A stretch of DNA of 64,000 nt, from positions 62,001 to 126,000 of the forward strand of contig NZ_FNDP01000007.1 of assembly GCF_900100545.1 (NCBI RefSeq). The letters run 5' to 3'. Shown here piece by piece: positions 1 to 9,156 of the stretch (positions are counted from its first letter, which is position 1; every line of letters starts with the position of its first letter). Position numbers and translations under genes: made by a program. Source of the stretch: Pseudobutyrivibrio sp. 49 (GTDB lineage: Bacteria > Bacillota > Clostridia > Lachnospirales > Lachnospiraceae). The notes beneath the pieces were generated by a model that saw only the letters and a list, made by a program, of their open reading frames with translations, ran no database searches and was not told the origin of the DNA.

Positions 1-725
1 ACAGAAAGAATCTCAGTAACTCCTTCTGGAACAGTACCGCAGGCACCGTGACCTACCTCTTCATATACTGTGATGTGGTGGTAAACCTTACGCTCAGGAG
101 TAATTTTATTGTCAGCAATATACTTTGCCTGTCCAAGAAGAATGCCTACTGAAAGCTTGTCATCAAGGAAACGGCTCTTGATGTAGCCTGACTCAGTAAC
201 ACGTGTGCGTGGCTCGAAAGCTACGATGTCACCAATCATAATACCAAGCTTCTTGGTGTCATCTGCGCTTGAAACTTCCTCATCGATAACAACTTCCATG
301 CCCTTGAACTCACGTGTCTTTGTAGAGTAATCATCATTTACATGAACCGAAGCGTCGTTAAGCTGGAAGGTTCCTTCATAAACCTTTCCCTCACGTGTGT
401 AGATGCGGCAATTTTCAGCCTCGCCATTGTTAGGAGAAAATCCTCCAAGAGGGGTGAGCACAAGATTACCATTGCTCTTAATCTGGCAAACCATACCACC
501 TAAAGTATCCATATGAGCTTCGATGAGAATGGCATCATCCTCATTCTTACCGCCTAAATCCACAAGGATACCGCCCTTGTTTGTCATAACTGGCTTGTAG
601 CCAAGCTTCTCATATTCCTTCATAAGATGCTTTGCAGCAGTAGCAGTGAAGCCTGTAGGGCTGTCAATGCCTAAAATATCTACTGTCTGCTGAACCATGT
701 AATCAACGTATTTTTTAGTCTGCAT
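1..725 (-). CDS. M42 family metallo-aminopeptidase (partial)
   Basis: Only the N-terminal ~241 residues are inside the window; the gene runs off the left edge. I translated the minus strand by eye. It shows the M42 (FrvX/glutamyl aminopeptidase) metal-site motifs in order: EAHMDTLGG (metal His and Asp), SRFLDDK (bridging Asp) and the catalytic pair in VYEEVGHGA. The family forms large cytosolic tetrahedral complexes that trim short peptides. The start is the ATG at 725, because GGAGGA lies about 10 bases upstream; an in-frame ATG at 743 overlaps that ribosome site and is less likely. Substrate specificity cannot be told from this fragment. The gene runs in the same direction as the RNase H gene upstream of it. 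Confidence 0.88.
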   Translation of the reverse strand, partial: MQTKKYVDYMVQQTVDILGIDSPTGFTATAAKHLMKEYEKLGYKPVMTNKGGILVDLGGKNEDDAILIEAHMDTLGGMVCQIKSNGNLVLTPLGGFSPNNGEAENCRIYTREGKVYEGTFQLNDASVHVNDDYSTKTREFKGMEVVIDEEVSSADDTKKLGIMIGDIVAFEPRTRVTESGYIKSRFLDDKLSVGILLGQAKYIADNKITPERKVYHHITVYEEVGHGACGTVPEGVTEILS

Positions 726-757
726 TTCTAATATATCCTCCATTTATGTCTAAATTA

Positions 758-1381
758 TTATTCTATACCAACCTCGGCTTTTGCCATTCTGTCAGCGGCT
801 TCATTTCCGGGGATACCTGTATGAGCTTTAACGTGAACAAAATTTACCTTTAAGCTATCCTTAAGCTGGTCATATTCTTCAACATAGAACATTGAAATCT
901 TTTTATTAGTTTTCCAGTATCTGAGGGGCCATTTCTCAATACCTTCATAGTCGTAGAAGAGAGTCATTTCAGAAAGTCCAAGCTCCACAGCCTTGCGCAT
1001 TGCTGCAACAGCACCGTGAACCTCGCCAGCAACATTTCGTGAAACTGCCTCCTCAGGATCGTTGCCATTACCGCGGATCTCAATATCTTCTTCAACATCA
1101 CTGTAATGAAGAAAGCCGCCATAGCCATATACTCCGGTAGCTACATTAAATGAGCCATCCGTAAATGCGTATATATCTGGAAGGCTGGTTACGCCATCTG
1201 CTTCGCTTTTTGCAACAGTAGAAGCAGTTCCTGTCATAAAAGCTTCAGCCTCTTCAAGTGTCTCAAAGCCTTTGAAAACAGCACCAGGAAAACCAGAAGT
1301 ATTAGATTGGCACTCAGGCCAGGTCTTATAAATGCCAGGTACTTTTCCAACCTTTACAGCATAATAGTTTTTCTTTGCCAT
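758..1381 (-). CDS. rnhA: Ribonuclease H with N-terminal viroplasmin-like domain
   Basis: 207 residues. Residues 1-50 (YYAVKVGKVPGIY, then W and FKGFETLEEAEAFM) form the caulimovirus viroplasmin-type hybrid-binding domain. Residues ~70-205 form an RNase H1 fold with all four acidic catalytic positions visible: TDGS, the Glu of AGEVHG, the Asp of FYDYEG and the Asp of NEAADRMAK. It cleaves RNA in RNA-DNA hybrids, removing R-loops and primers. AGGAGA lies just upstream of the ATG on the minus strand. It lies 32 bases upstream of the M42 peptidase and may be cotranscribed with it. Confidence 0.93.
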   Translation of the reverse strand: MAKKNYYAVKVGKVPGIYKTWPECQSNTSGFPGAVFKGFETLEEAEAFMTGTASTVAKSEADGVTSLPDIYAFTDGSFNVATGVYGYGGFLHYSDVEEDIEIRGNGNDPEEAVSRNVAGEVHGAVAAMRKAVELGLSEMTLFYDYEGIEKWPLRYWKTNKKISMFYVEEYDQLKDSLKVNFVHVKAHTGIPGNEAADRMAKAEVGIE

Positions 1382-1551
1382 ATTATTCTCCTATGATTTT
1401 TCTACCTAATATAGTAAAGATAATGTCCTGATTTTTCAAATATTAATCACAGACTACTGTTATTATAGAATATCATAGTGTTGGTTCATGTATGGTGAAT
1501 TAAAAGCTGAGTAAAATCAATAAAAATACATATATAAGCTAATTAAATATA

Positions 1552-1580
1552 TTTCTTATACAGTCCTTATATGGTACAAT
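1552..1580 (+). promoter_or_regulatory. Candidate promoter of the membrane protein gene
   Basis: TACAAT at 1575-1580 is preceded by TATGG, giving an extended -10 element. The -35 region (TTTCTT at 1552) is weak. It sits about 40 bases before the ATG at 1623. Placed by eye. Confidence 0.35.
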
Positions 1581-1622
1581 ACGAAAGATTTTGTACAAAT
1601 TAAGACATGGAGATAAGAAATA

Positions 1623-3065
1623 ATGAAAAAAACTCACCTTATATTTTCACTAGTTTTATTTGCTCTATTGGTAGAGTTCTTTATTGTGCTTCATCCAATT
1701 GCCATTTTTGACACAGATGATTGGAATTTTATTTATATGCCACGAATACCAGTGCCAATCATCGGTAAATGGAATCCTATAAAGGTTTTTCCAGAATTCT
1801 TTATGCCATTGGTTTCCTATATAGGAGCGTATACAGTGTATCCGCTTACTGGGAAATATTGCTTGTCTTTATCAATAGCCAATGGTTTATTTATTTGTTT
1901 TATCATAACAGTCTATTTCACAGAGTTTAATTTGTTAATACAGAAAAAATATAAGCTTTCAACTGTTAAGAGTTTATTGATTAGCGTGGTTTTTATAGGT
2001 ATGCATTTTTGCGCAGTGGCCCACGGTAGGAAAAATAATGTATTCCTGTTCTATGCATATGATATGACCTGCGTGTATCACTACATTTTATCAACCCTGC
2101 TAAATGCGTCGCTGGTTATGCATTTAATGAGAATAGGTGGTTTGGGAGCCTGGAAAACACTTGCTAAAAAGAATAAGATTCACCTTGCTTTGTGGATTTA
2201 TTTTGCTATCTTTTCAAGCTTGTATTCCAGCGTGGTATTAGGAGCTTATTTAGGCGTAGAATTATTACACGCCTTATATAAAGAAGTTAAAGGTAAGAGC
2301 TTTAATGTGAAGAGCTACTGGACAAAGAATAGACCACCGTTAATCGTTATTCTTGTATGGTTTTGTTCATTTATAATAGAAAAAACAGGTGGGCGCGCAG
2401 CTTGCTTCGCTACAGGTATTCCTCATAATATTCTCTCTAGTGGGAAGAGAATGGTTTTTTGGTTCGGTCACTTCAATATTATATTTGTAGTAATTGGTGC
2501 GGCTGTTATTATATTGAGAATATTTTTCCTGAAAAGAGAATATCTTGTTGAGGATGCGAAAATAGCATTGGCATTATGCCTGACCACTATTTACATTATC
2601 CTTCTCAGCGCAGTTGTTAATTACACCTACGTGGAGCGAACAGACGCAATTTTACCTGTAGCATTTTGGGCATTGTTTATGCTTATGATGTTTGTGGGGA
2701 AGATGTCTGAAAAGATCAAATACGGAAATACGATATTATCCTTGATGGCAGCGGTTTCTGTAATAGGAACGGTTTATTACAGTAATACCTATGAAGAGAT
2801 TAATTATGAAAAACTTCCATATGAGAATTGCGAGGCCTTCGTTGACGATGTAATAAATCAATTTAAGGAGGCTGAAAGTCAAGGAGAGACAGAAATAGAG
2901 CTTGTCCTGCCAGAGTTTAATACTGATGACAACTGGCCTATAGCTGATTATGCTAGTGGAAGTTTTTCAGAGTCCTTGTATTTTCATGGAGTAACGGATC
3001 AAAAGATTGATGTTGAAAAGATGGTATTTACTAAAAGGAAGAACAAGGAATTTGGAATAAATTAG
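1623..3065 (+). CDS. Polytopic membrane protein, possibly GT-C glycosyltransferase-like
   Basis: 480 residues with about ten to eleven hydrophobic segments spread from residue 5 to ~390, then a soluble C-terminal tail of ~90 residues. Right after the first helix is an acidic cluster (FDTDDWNF, Asp30, Asp32, Asp33), where GT-C fold transferases carry a catalytic acidic motif in their first outer loop. A conserved-looking block HGRKNN...YHYILSTLLNASL follows near residue 135. The overall shape suggests the large family of uncharacterised membrane proteins next to polysaccharide or wall genes, but I do not recognise a specific family. It is monocistronic: rnhA diverges to its left and a tRNA on the other strand lies to its right. 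Confidence 0.6.
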   Translation: MKKTHLIFSLVLFALLVEFFIVLHPIAIFDTDDWNFIYMPRIPVPIIGKWNPIKVFPEFFMPLVSYIGAYTVYPLTGKYCLSLSIANGLFICFIITVYFTEFNLLIQKKYKLSTVKSLLISVVFIGMHFCAVAHGRKNNVFLFYAYDMTCVYHYILSTLLNASLVMHLMRIGGLGAWKTLAKKNKIHLALWIYFAIFSSLYSSVVLGAYLGVELLHALYKEVKGKSFNVKSYWTKNRPPLIVILVWFCSFIIEKTGGRAACFATGIPHNILSSGKRMVFWFGHFNIIFVVIGAAVIILRIFFLKREYLVEDAKIALALCLTTIYIILLSAVVNYTYVERTDAILPVAFWALFMLMMFVGKMSEKIKYGNTILSLMAAVSVIGTVYYSNTYEEINYEKLPYENCEAFVDDVINQFKEAESQGETEIELVLPEFNTDDNWPIADYASGSFSESLYFHGVTDQKIDVEKMVFTKRKNKEFGIN

Positions 3066-3140
3066 AATTTGAGAAAAAGATTGTATACAATCGATATAAG
3101 GGTTTACATCACCACTTTATTATGGTAAAGTGTAGAGCAA

Positions 3141-3173
3141 ATAAAAATCCCAAGGCACCATCGCCTTGGGATT
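3141..3173 (-). terminator. Intrinsic terminator of tRNA-Thr
   Basis: Eleven-base perfect stem (AATCCCAAGGC with its complement, 3146-3156 and 3163-3173) and a six-base loop, followed on the minus strand by TTTTTATTT. It lies directly downstream of the tRNA on the same strand. Confidence 0.85.
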
Positions 3174-3179
3174 AAAAAG

Positions 3180-3251
3180 AGCTGGTGACGGGAATTGAAC
3201 CCGTGACCCCTTCCTTACCAAGGAAGTGCTCTACCTCTGAGCCACACCAGC
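3180..3251 (-). tRNA. tRNA-Thr (GGT)
   Basis: The reverse complement folds as a standard 72-base cloverleaf: acceptor GCTGGTG paired with CACCAGC and discriminator U, D-arm with AGAGGTAG, anticodon stem CTTCC/GGAAG around loop TTGGTAA (anticodon GGT), and T-arm with GGTTCAATTCC. No CCA is encoded; the 3' end runs straight into the terminator. Confidence 0.96.
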
Positions 3252-3352
3252 TTGCTTATTCAGCAAGAAAAAGGATATCAAAAGTAGGTGGTGAAGTCAA
3301 TACTGTTACACTATTTTTGTTGTATTATTCAGGGGTTTAAGGGGAAAAGAGT

Positions 3353-4039
3353 ATGAAGATTTCGTTAGTGTCTCCAGGAGCGCAGGTAGTCTATGAAGAG
3401 TTTATGCAGGCTATTAATCAGAGTTCATCTCAGGGACGAACCAGTGCTTCGAACATTAGCAAGGCTTTTGCAAAGGCATTGAACACAACTACTGTTGCAG
3501 ACAAGATTTCCAGCGCTACATCTTATAAGGACATTTTTATTGAGGCAAGCAGGAAGTATGGTGTTAGCTATGATTTGCTCACAGCTATGGCACAGCAGGA
3601 GTCGGGATTTGATGCAGACGCTGTCAGTCGCAGTGGCGCAATGGGTATAATGCAGATTATGCCAGAGACAGCAAAAGAATTAGGCTTGCAGCATCCTTTT
3701 GATGCTTATGAGAATATTATGGCGGGAGCCAAGTATATAGCTCAGAAGCTTGAGGAATTTGAAGGTAATGTGGAGAAGGCCCTCGCTGCCTACAATGCTG
3801 GAAGTAGTGTTGTAAAGCAATACGGAGGAGTTCCGCCTTACGGGGAGACACAAAGCTACGTGAAGAATATCAAGGCGATAATGAAGCGAGGTGCAGATGT
3901 GCCTTACACTAACTACATTTCACGTACAGCCACACGAAATCAATTGGAGGAAGATTTAAAAAAGCTTTTACGCGAACTACCAGATACAGAAGAATACGCA
4001 GTACTTAAGCAAACTTTAGCGGAGATTAACTATTTATGA
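3353..4039 (+). CDS. Soluble lytic transglycosylase (SLT domain)
   Basis: 228 residues. An N-terminal stretch of about 55 residues rich in Ser and Thr is followed by an SLT/goose-lysozyme-like domain (~60-185). Visible motifs are AMAQQESGFD with the catalytic Glu83, SGAMGIMQIMPETA, and the late AYNAGSSVVKQYGGVPPYGET with the YV that follows. It cuts the glycan strands of peptidoglycan, leaving 1,6-anhydro ends. No classical signal peptide is visible, so export is uncertain. The start has GGGGAAAAGAG upstream. Its stop overlaps the ATG of the next gene (ATGA), so the two are translationally coupled. Confidence 0.9.
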   Translation: MKISLVSPGAQVVYEEFMQAINQSSSQGRTSASNISKAFAKALNTTTVADKISSATSYKDIFIEASRKYGVSYDLLTAMAQQESGFDADAVSRSGAMGIMQIMPETAKELGLQHPFDAYENIMAGAKYIAQKLEEFEGNVEKALAAYNAGSSVVKQYGGVPPYGETQSYVKNIKAIMKRGADVPYTNYISRTATRNQLEEDLKKLLRELPDTEEYAVLKQTLAEINYL

Positions 4040-5301
4040 AAACCCCATTTGTCACAAAAGAAAAGATTCAGGAGATTACAAAGGAGATTCCTACACCATT
4101 TAATATTTACGATGAGAAGGGAATCCGTGAAAACGCCCGAAAGGTAAATCAGGCTTTCAGCTGGAATAAGGGCTTTAAGGAATATTTTGCAGTTAAGGCA
4201 AATCCAAATCCATTTATTTTAAAAATCTTACAGGAGGAAGGCTGCGGTGTAGACTGCGCTTCCTATGTTGAACTCGCTCTTTCCAACGAGCTTGGATTCA
4301 AGGGCGACGATATAATGTTTTCTTCTAATGATACTCCAGCCAGCGAATTTAAGTATGCTGACGAGCTTGGAGTAATCGTTAATCTTGACGATTTCACACA
4401 TATTGATTTTTATGAAAAGGTAGTGGGACATTTTCCAAAGAAGATGTGCTGCCGTTTTAATCCAGGTGGAGTTTATGAGCTTTCAAATGGTATCATGGAT
4501 AACCCTGGTGACAGCAAGTATGGTATGACAAAAGAGCAGATTTTTGAGGCATATCAGATTCTTCGTGATAAAGGCGTAGAGGAATTCGGAATCCATGCCT
4601 TCCTTGTTTCAAACACTGTAACTAACGAATATTATCCAGCACTTGCAAAGACATTATTTGAGCTTATTGTTGAGCTTAAAGAAAAGACAGGAATTTCTAT
4701 TTCCTTCGTAAATCTTTCAGGTGGTGTTGGAATTGCCTACAGACCAGACCAGACACCAAACGATATCCTTGTCATCGGAGAGGGAGTTCACAAAGCCTTT
4801 GATGAAATTCTTGTTCCAGCAGGACTTGGTGATGTGGCTATTCTTACAGAGATGGGTCGTTTCATGATGGGACCTTACGGCGGACTTGTTACTACAGCAA
4901 TCCACGAGAAGCACATCTACAAGGAGTACATCGGTGTTGATGCCTGCGCAGTAGATTTGATGCGTCCAGCAGTTTATGGTTCATATCATCATGTTACAGT
5001 CCTTGGAAAGGAAAATGCTCCAGAAGATCATGTATATGATGTAACAGGCTCGCTATGCGAAAACTGCGATAAATTTGCAGTGGACAGACAGCTTCCAAAG
5101 ATTGATAAGGGAGATATTCTTTTCATCCACGACACTGGTGCTCACGGTTATTCGATGGGCTACAATTATAATGGAAAGCTCAAGAGCGCAGAGGTACTTT
5201 TGAAGGAAGATGGAGGCTTTAAACTCATCCGTAGACCAGAGACTATCAAGGATTATTTGGCTACCTTTGATGGGCTTGGAGTAGTTGATAATTTACTTTA
5301 A
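4036..5301 (+). CDS. lysA: Diaminopimelate decarboxylase
   Basis: 421 residues, a PLP-dependent fold-III decarboxylase that converts meso-diaminopimelate to lysine in the cytoplasm. YFAVKANPNP carries the PLP lysine (Lys54). The glycine-rich SGGVGIAYRP, the phosphate-binding EMGRFMMGPYGG, the GSLCENCD catalytic Cys motif and GAHGYSMGYNYNG are all present, and the length matches the family. Related carboxynorspermidine or ornithine decarboxylases share the fold, but the overall pattern fits LysA best. It overlaps the lytic transglycosylase by four bases, pairing a wall-cutting enzyme with an enzyme that consumes a wall precursor. A strong terminator follows immediately. Confidence 0.87.
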   Translation: MKTPFVTKEKIQEITKEIPTPFNIYDEKGIRENARKVNQAFSWNKGFKEYFAVKANPNPFILKILQEEGCGVDCASYVELALSNELGFKGDDIMFSSNDTPASEFKYADELGVIVNLDDFTHIDFYEKVVGHFPKKMCCRFNPGGVYELSNGIMDNPGDSKYGMTKEQIFEAYQILRDKGVEEFGIHAFLVSNTVTNEYYPALAKTLFELIVELKEKTGISISFVNLSGGVGIAYRPDQTPNDILVIGEGVHKAFDEILVPAGLGDVAILTEMGRFMMGPYGGLVTTAIHEKHIYKEYIGVDACAVDLMRPAVYGSYHHVTVLGKENAPEDHVYDVTGSLCENCDKFAVDRQLPKIDKGDILFIHDTGAHGYSMGYNYNGKLKSAEVLLKEDGGFKLIRRPETIKDYLATFDGLGVVDNLL

Positions 5302-5305
5302 AATG

Positions 5306-5341
5306 AAAAAAAGACTTAGCAAATTTGCTAAGTCTTTTTTT
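5306..5341. terminator. Bidirectional intrinsic terminator
   Basis: A near-perfect palindrome with arms AAAAGACTTAGCAAA and TTTGCTAAGTCTTTT. A-runs and T-runs flank both sides, so it can end lysA transcription on the plus strand and tRNA-Leu transcription on the minus strand. Confidence 0.9.
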
Positions 5342-5352
5342 TATATTGCATA

Positions 5353-5436
5353 TGCCGGCAGTGGGACTTGAACCCACACGATGTTGCCATCAACAGATTT
5401 TGAGTCTGCCTCGTCTGCCAATTCCGACATGCCGGC
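5353..5436 (-). tRNA. tRNA-Leu (CAA)
   Basis: 84-base class II tRNA on the minus strand. The acceptor is GCCGGCA/TGCCGGC with discriminator A. The anticodon loop is CTCAAAA (anticodon CAA, reading UUG). A long variable arm and the T-arm GGGTTCAAGTCCC are present. CCA is not encoded. Confidence 0.95.
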
Positions 5437-5467
5437 GTCCGCAGACTAGTATACTAAATTAGAAATA

Positions 5468-8089
5468 CTAATGCAACGCTTTTTTCAGTTTTTCCAGCAA
5501 TTCCCCATACATCTTCATCACCTCATCATGGTGCTCGTCGATATACTCGTAGCGCTGCTCTTTGACGGCAAATTCCAATCCCTTTGCAGCCTCAGAAACT
5601 TCAGGGGCACCAATGGTCAAGGAGGTACCCTTGATAGAGTGAGCCACGATTCGATAATTTACCCAATCCTTTTCCTGATATAGTTTGTTAAGCTGCTCAC
5701 GTTTATCATCATTCATATAGGTTGAAAGAATCTGATGATAGAAATCTAAATCACCTGCAGCAAATTGAAGTCCTGATTCTGTATCGAGGAAATCAAGAGA
5801 TGAAGTGAAATCGGATGTAGCTTCATTGTCGTCACCAAAGTCAGTTTCCGTTCTTTCAACTATCAGGCTGTCTGGAAGATGTTTAAGTACCATTTTCTCC
5901 AACGCAGAAGGATTGATTGGCTTTGAAAGATAATCATCAAAGCCATCTTCTAAATATTTTCTGTCAGCGCCCATCATCGCATTGGCTGTGAGCATAATTA
6001 CAGGTGTGGCCTGATTAAGGCAATCTCTGTCTGCACGCAACAGTTTCAGCACCTGGATACCATCCAACTCTGGCATCATATGATCAAGGAAAATGATATC
6101 ATAGCGTTTTCTATGTAACTTTTCCAAGGCAATAAAACCATTTACTGCGCAGTCAATCTGTATGCCAGTTTCTTTAAGAAGACCCAAGAAAACATCCAGG
6201 TTCATCTGAACATCATCAACTGCTAAAATGGAGGCATCTTTTGCGGTGAAGCTAACTTTATGTTTTGTACTTGAACCAGCAAGGAAATGTTCTCTGGTTT
6301 TGCCAAGAGGCGCATGGTCAGATACGGTAAATGGTATTCTTACCGTGAAGGTTGAACCTCTGCCGTAGACACTTTCTACGTTGATAGTACCATGTAAAAG
6401 TGTCACAAGACTCTTAGTAATTGATAGGCCAAGTCCGGTACCCTGGACAGAACGATTCCTGCTTAATTCGAAGCGTTGGAAGTTCTCAAATAAATTAGGA
6501 AGATCCTCTGATTTAATTCCGATACCATTATCTTTAACTTTTATAGAAAGAAGTGTACTCTGCTCATCTATTTCCTCAGAGTTAACATAAACATTGATTG
6601 TTCCTCCATCAGGAGTGTACTTAACAGCATTTGAAATAAGGTTAGACAGAATCTGTTTTAATCTGATTTCATCACCATACAAAATTGTTGGAGTAGAAGG
6701 GTCACACTCCAGAGTAAAAATCTGCTTCTTCTGCTGTGCAAGACTAAGGAAAAGATTGTAGGAATCATTCAATACCATACCGATATCAAAATCAGTTGAA
6801 ACAATCTCGATTTTTCCTGACTCGATTTTTGAGAAATCCAACACATCATTTATTAGCGATGTAAGATTTCGAGAAGCAACATTTATGTTTTCAGCATACT
6901 TTAAAATAGTATCATCGTTACACTCCCTTAATATCAGTTCATCCATACCTGAAATAACGTTGATAGGTGTACGGATTTCGTGGGAAATATTACTAAGGAA
7001 GGTACTCTTTGCTTCGTTGGCTGACTGAGCCTCTTCAATAAGTCTGTTTTCTTCAGTAAGATCAGTGGCAACCAAAATGTAACACATAGGCTGATTGTTT
7101 CTATCCATTTTGCAGGAGAAATTTACAAGGGTAACCTTGCCCGTTACATTGGCCGTCAGTCGATAGTCGATGGCGATTCCTTCTTGAGATTTATCAAACA
7201 TCCTCATCGGCTCACCACTTCGCAAATCAAAAATTTCTCGAAGACGTATTCTCTGTGGTTCCTTATCCAGTCCCAGCAGTTTATTTGCATAATCATTTGA
7301 TAGATTAAGATGATAATTGGTGTCAAAAACCAGCAGACCAGTACCGAGGGTTGAAAAAATATCTTTACTGATACTATTGATAGTGATGTAGAAAACCATA
7401 TAGTCGTTGGCGGAGGTAAAGAAAACCGCAAAGGCTATTGAAACACCCATACAATAGGAAGCGTGAAGGAAAGGTACCTCGTGCATGGTCAAAAACAAAT
7501 CTGGTATAGAGGATGCTGCAAAAATAAAATTCGAAAGGAAGGCAAATAATACCAGCTGTTTATCTCTCTTATACTTAACGTTGAAGGCCCAAACTAAGCC
7601 TACGGTTAAAAGACAGATGGCTATTAGCAGCTGATATGAGTAATGAAAGAGATGTCGATAGGGATCATCTCTTACGTAAATGGTATAGTTGTCCAATCTG
7701 TAAAATTTGTTAGAGCCAGGATTTCCATATATAACCAAATCCAAAAGTGCTGCCAGTGAGGTTACCCAAATGATAAAAATTTCGGCAGTCCTGCTTATAT
7801 TCAGGCAACTGGTAATAAGGATGATTTCTGCGATGATGTAGATGTCAATTCCCAACAAGCCTATAACTCTAAAAACATATGCAGCAGTCAGGTTTGGACT
7901 CAAAGACATAAGGGAATAACCAATAGAACACAGACCACTACCTAAGGCAAGCAGGAAAACGGAGTATTTGAAGAAGCCTTTTGTGTTACGTTCTCTTCTA
8001 AGAAAGCTGACACCAAGATGCACAGAGGTGGTACCCACTATCAGAATAAGAATATTAACATAAAGCATATTTTCTTGAATAAATGACAT
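5468..8089 (-). CDS. Hybrid sensor histidine kinase (7TM-PAS-HisKA-HATPase-REC-HPt)
   Basis: 873 residues. Seven or so membrane helices occupy ~8-230. A PAS-like domain follows (~240-345). The HisKA domain has SNISHEIRTP with phospho-acceptor His370. The ATPase N-, G1- and G2-boxes are NLISNAVKYT, KDNGIGI and GTGLGLSI. A receiver domain (~620-740) has Asp669 in FLDHMMP, and a C-terminal HPt domain has AHSIKGTS with His817. All phosphorelay steps are therefore in one protein, and the output must be a separate regulator. The LytTR regulator gene starts 170 bases away in the opposite direction and is a plausible partner, although LytTR proteins usually pair with GHKL kinases. The stimulus is unknown. 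Confidence 0.9.
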   Translation of the reverse strand: MSFIQENMLYVNILILIVGTTSVHLGVSFLRRERNTKGFFKYSVFLLALGSGLCSIGYSLMSLSPNLTAAYVFRVIGLLGIDIYIIAEIILITSCLNISRTAEIFIIWVTSLAALLDLVIYGNPGSNKFYRLDNYTIYVRDDPYRHLFHYSYQLLIAICLLTVGLVWAFNVKYKRDKQLVLFAFLSNFIFAASSIPDLFLTMHEVPFLHASYCMGVSIAFAVFFTSANDYMVFYITINSISKDIFSTLGTGLLVFDTNYHLNLSNDYANKLLGLDKEPQRIRLREIFDLRSGEPMRMFDKSQEGIAIDYRLTANVTGKVTLVNFSCKMDRNNQPMCYILVATDLTEENRLIEEAQSANEAKSTFLSNISHEIRTPINVISGMDELILRECNDDTILKYAENINVASRNLTSLINDVLDFSKIESGKIEIVSTDFDIGMVLNDSYNLFLSLAQQKKQIFTLECDPSTPTILYGDEIRLKQILSNLISNAVKYTPDGGTINVYVNSEEIDEQSTLLSIKVKDNGIGIKSEDLPNLFENFQRFELSRNRSVQGTGLGLSITKSLVTLLHGTINVESVYGRGSTFTVRIPFTVSDHAPLGKTREHFLAGSSTKHKVSFTAKDASILAVDDVQMNLDVFLGLLKETGIQIDCAVNGFIALEKLHRKRYDIIFLDHMMPELDGIQVLKLLRADRDCLNQATPVIMLTANAMMGADRKYLEDGFDDYLSKPINPSALEKMVLKHLPDSLIVERTETDFGDDNEATSDFTSSLDFLDTESGLQFAAGDLDFYHQILSTYMNDDKREQLNKLYQEKDWVNYRIVAHSIKGTSLTIGAPEVSEAAKGLEFAVKEQRYEYIDEHHDEVMKMYGELLEKLKKALH

Positions 8090-8258
8090 GGCGTTTACCT
8101 TTTTAAAAATATGTGTAGAAAATTATATTTCGAATATTTAACTTCATTATATATAAAATACAAACAATTTTCATTATCAAGTGCACAAATATATGGTATT
8201 ATAAGCTCAAAGTAGTGTGTGTTAAATGTTCAAAATCGCAGTAACATGGGGAGGCCAA

Positions 8259-8972
8259 ATGAGAGTAGCAGTTATTGATGATGAAAGCATTTTCAGAATG
8301 CAGCTTAAAATGATGGTAGAAAAGGTGGCTGCAAAAAGAGCTCTTACACTTGAGGTAGAGGAGTTTGAAACGGGTCAGTCCTTTGTAGATGCATTGACCG
8401 AACGACGATTTGATATCGTTTTTATGGATATTTATATGCCAGATATGGATGGTATTGAAACAGCCAAAAAGCTTCGTGAGCTTACTGAGAAAACCTTCCT
8501 TATCTTTATGACGGCTTCGGAAGGACACTATCCGGATGCATTTTCACTTCATGCATTTGATTATGTGACAAAGCCATTTACCCTGGAGCGAATTGACAAT
8601 CTTATTTCTGAGATTGTTGACCATACACCAATTGATGCCATCTTCATCAAAATAACAGTGGGTTCAGTTGATGAGAGAATCTATCTAAAGAATATTGTTT
8701 CAGTTACAACAGACGGTCATTATTTAGAGATTCACAAGGATGATGGAGAGTCCTCAAGAGTGCGACTGACGTCGGGCGAGTTCCTTGCCATGACAGGTGC
8801 AGATAAGCGCTTTATTATGATTAATCGAGGAATCATCATCAACATGGATTTCATAGATAGGATTGATGGTGGGGATGTTTATCTGGATGACAGGACTATT
8901 TTCCCTATGTCTGCTAAGAAAATAGCTGATATCACTCAGCAGATTAGAGATTATCAATTTAGTAATAACTAA
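8259..8972 (+). CDS. LytTR-family response regulator
   Basis: 237 residues from the ATG at 8259, chosen because GGGGAGG sits six bases upstream; an ATG at 8226 is in frame but has no ribosome site. The receiver domain (~1-120) has VIDDE, phospho-Asp in IVFMDIYMP and the Lys of YVTKPF. The C-terminal LytTR DNA-binding domain (~140-235) shows RIYLKNIVSVTTDGHYLEIH and RFIMINRGIIINMDFI. It is probably a transcription factor for the surface protein gene that follows 184 bases later, whose upstream region carries a direct repeat with LytTR-like spacing. It may be phosphorylated by the divergent hybrid kinase. Confidence 0.9.
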   Translation: MRVAVIDDESIFRMQLKMMVEKVAAKRALTLEVEEFETGQSFVDALTERRFDIVFMDIYMPDMDGIETAKKLRELTEKTFLIFMTASEGHYPDAFSLHAFDYVTKPFTLERIDNLISEIVDHTPIDAIFIKITVGSVDERIYLKNIVSVTTDGHYLEIHKDDGESSRVRLTSGEFLAMTGADKRFIMINRGIIINMDFIDRIDGGDVYLDDRTIFPMSAKKIADITQQIRDYQFSNN

Positions 8973-9020
8973 ACAATCTAGTAAACGATTAAGATGTTGA
9001 AAATATGGGACGTAAGGTTT

Positions 9021-9047
9021 TTGCCAAAATCGGTGCGATTTTGCCAA
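9021..9047 (+). repeat. 27-bp element, copy 1 (putative regulator-binding repeat)
   Basis: TTGCCAAAA, six variable bases, then CGATTTTGCCAA. It contains a TTGCCAA direct repeat with 20-base periodicity and an internal inverted repeat (CAAAATCG-GTG-CGATTTTG). It lies 110 bases upstream of the surface protein start. An identical-length copy follows the gene at 11205. Confidence 0.7.
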
Positions 9048-9156
9048 AGGACTTGCGTCTCATTTTATATTTAGATAAGGTGTAAATGAGAAATATTATA
9101 TTTTATAACGTTTTTCGTGGGAGAGTATAAAAATTAGAAGAAGGACTTGATTGTTT

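Noticed and set aside
8226-8258. Eleven extra residues on the first LytTR regulator
   Set aside because: The receiver domain begins normally at MRVAVIDDE, and the ribosome site fits only 8259.
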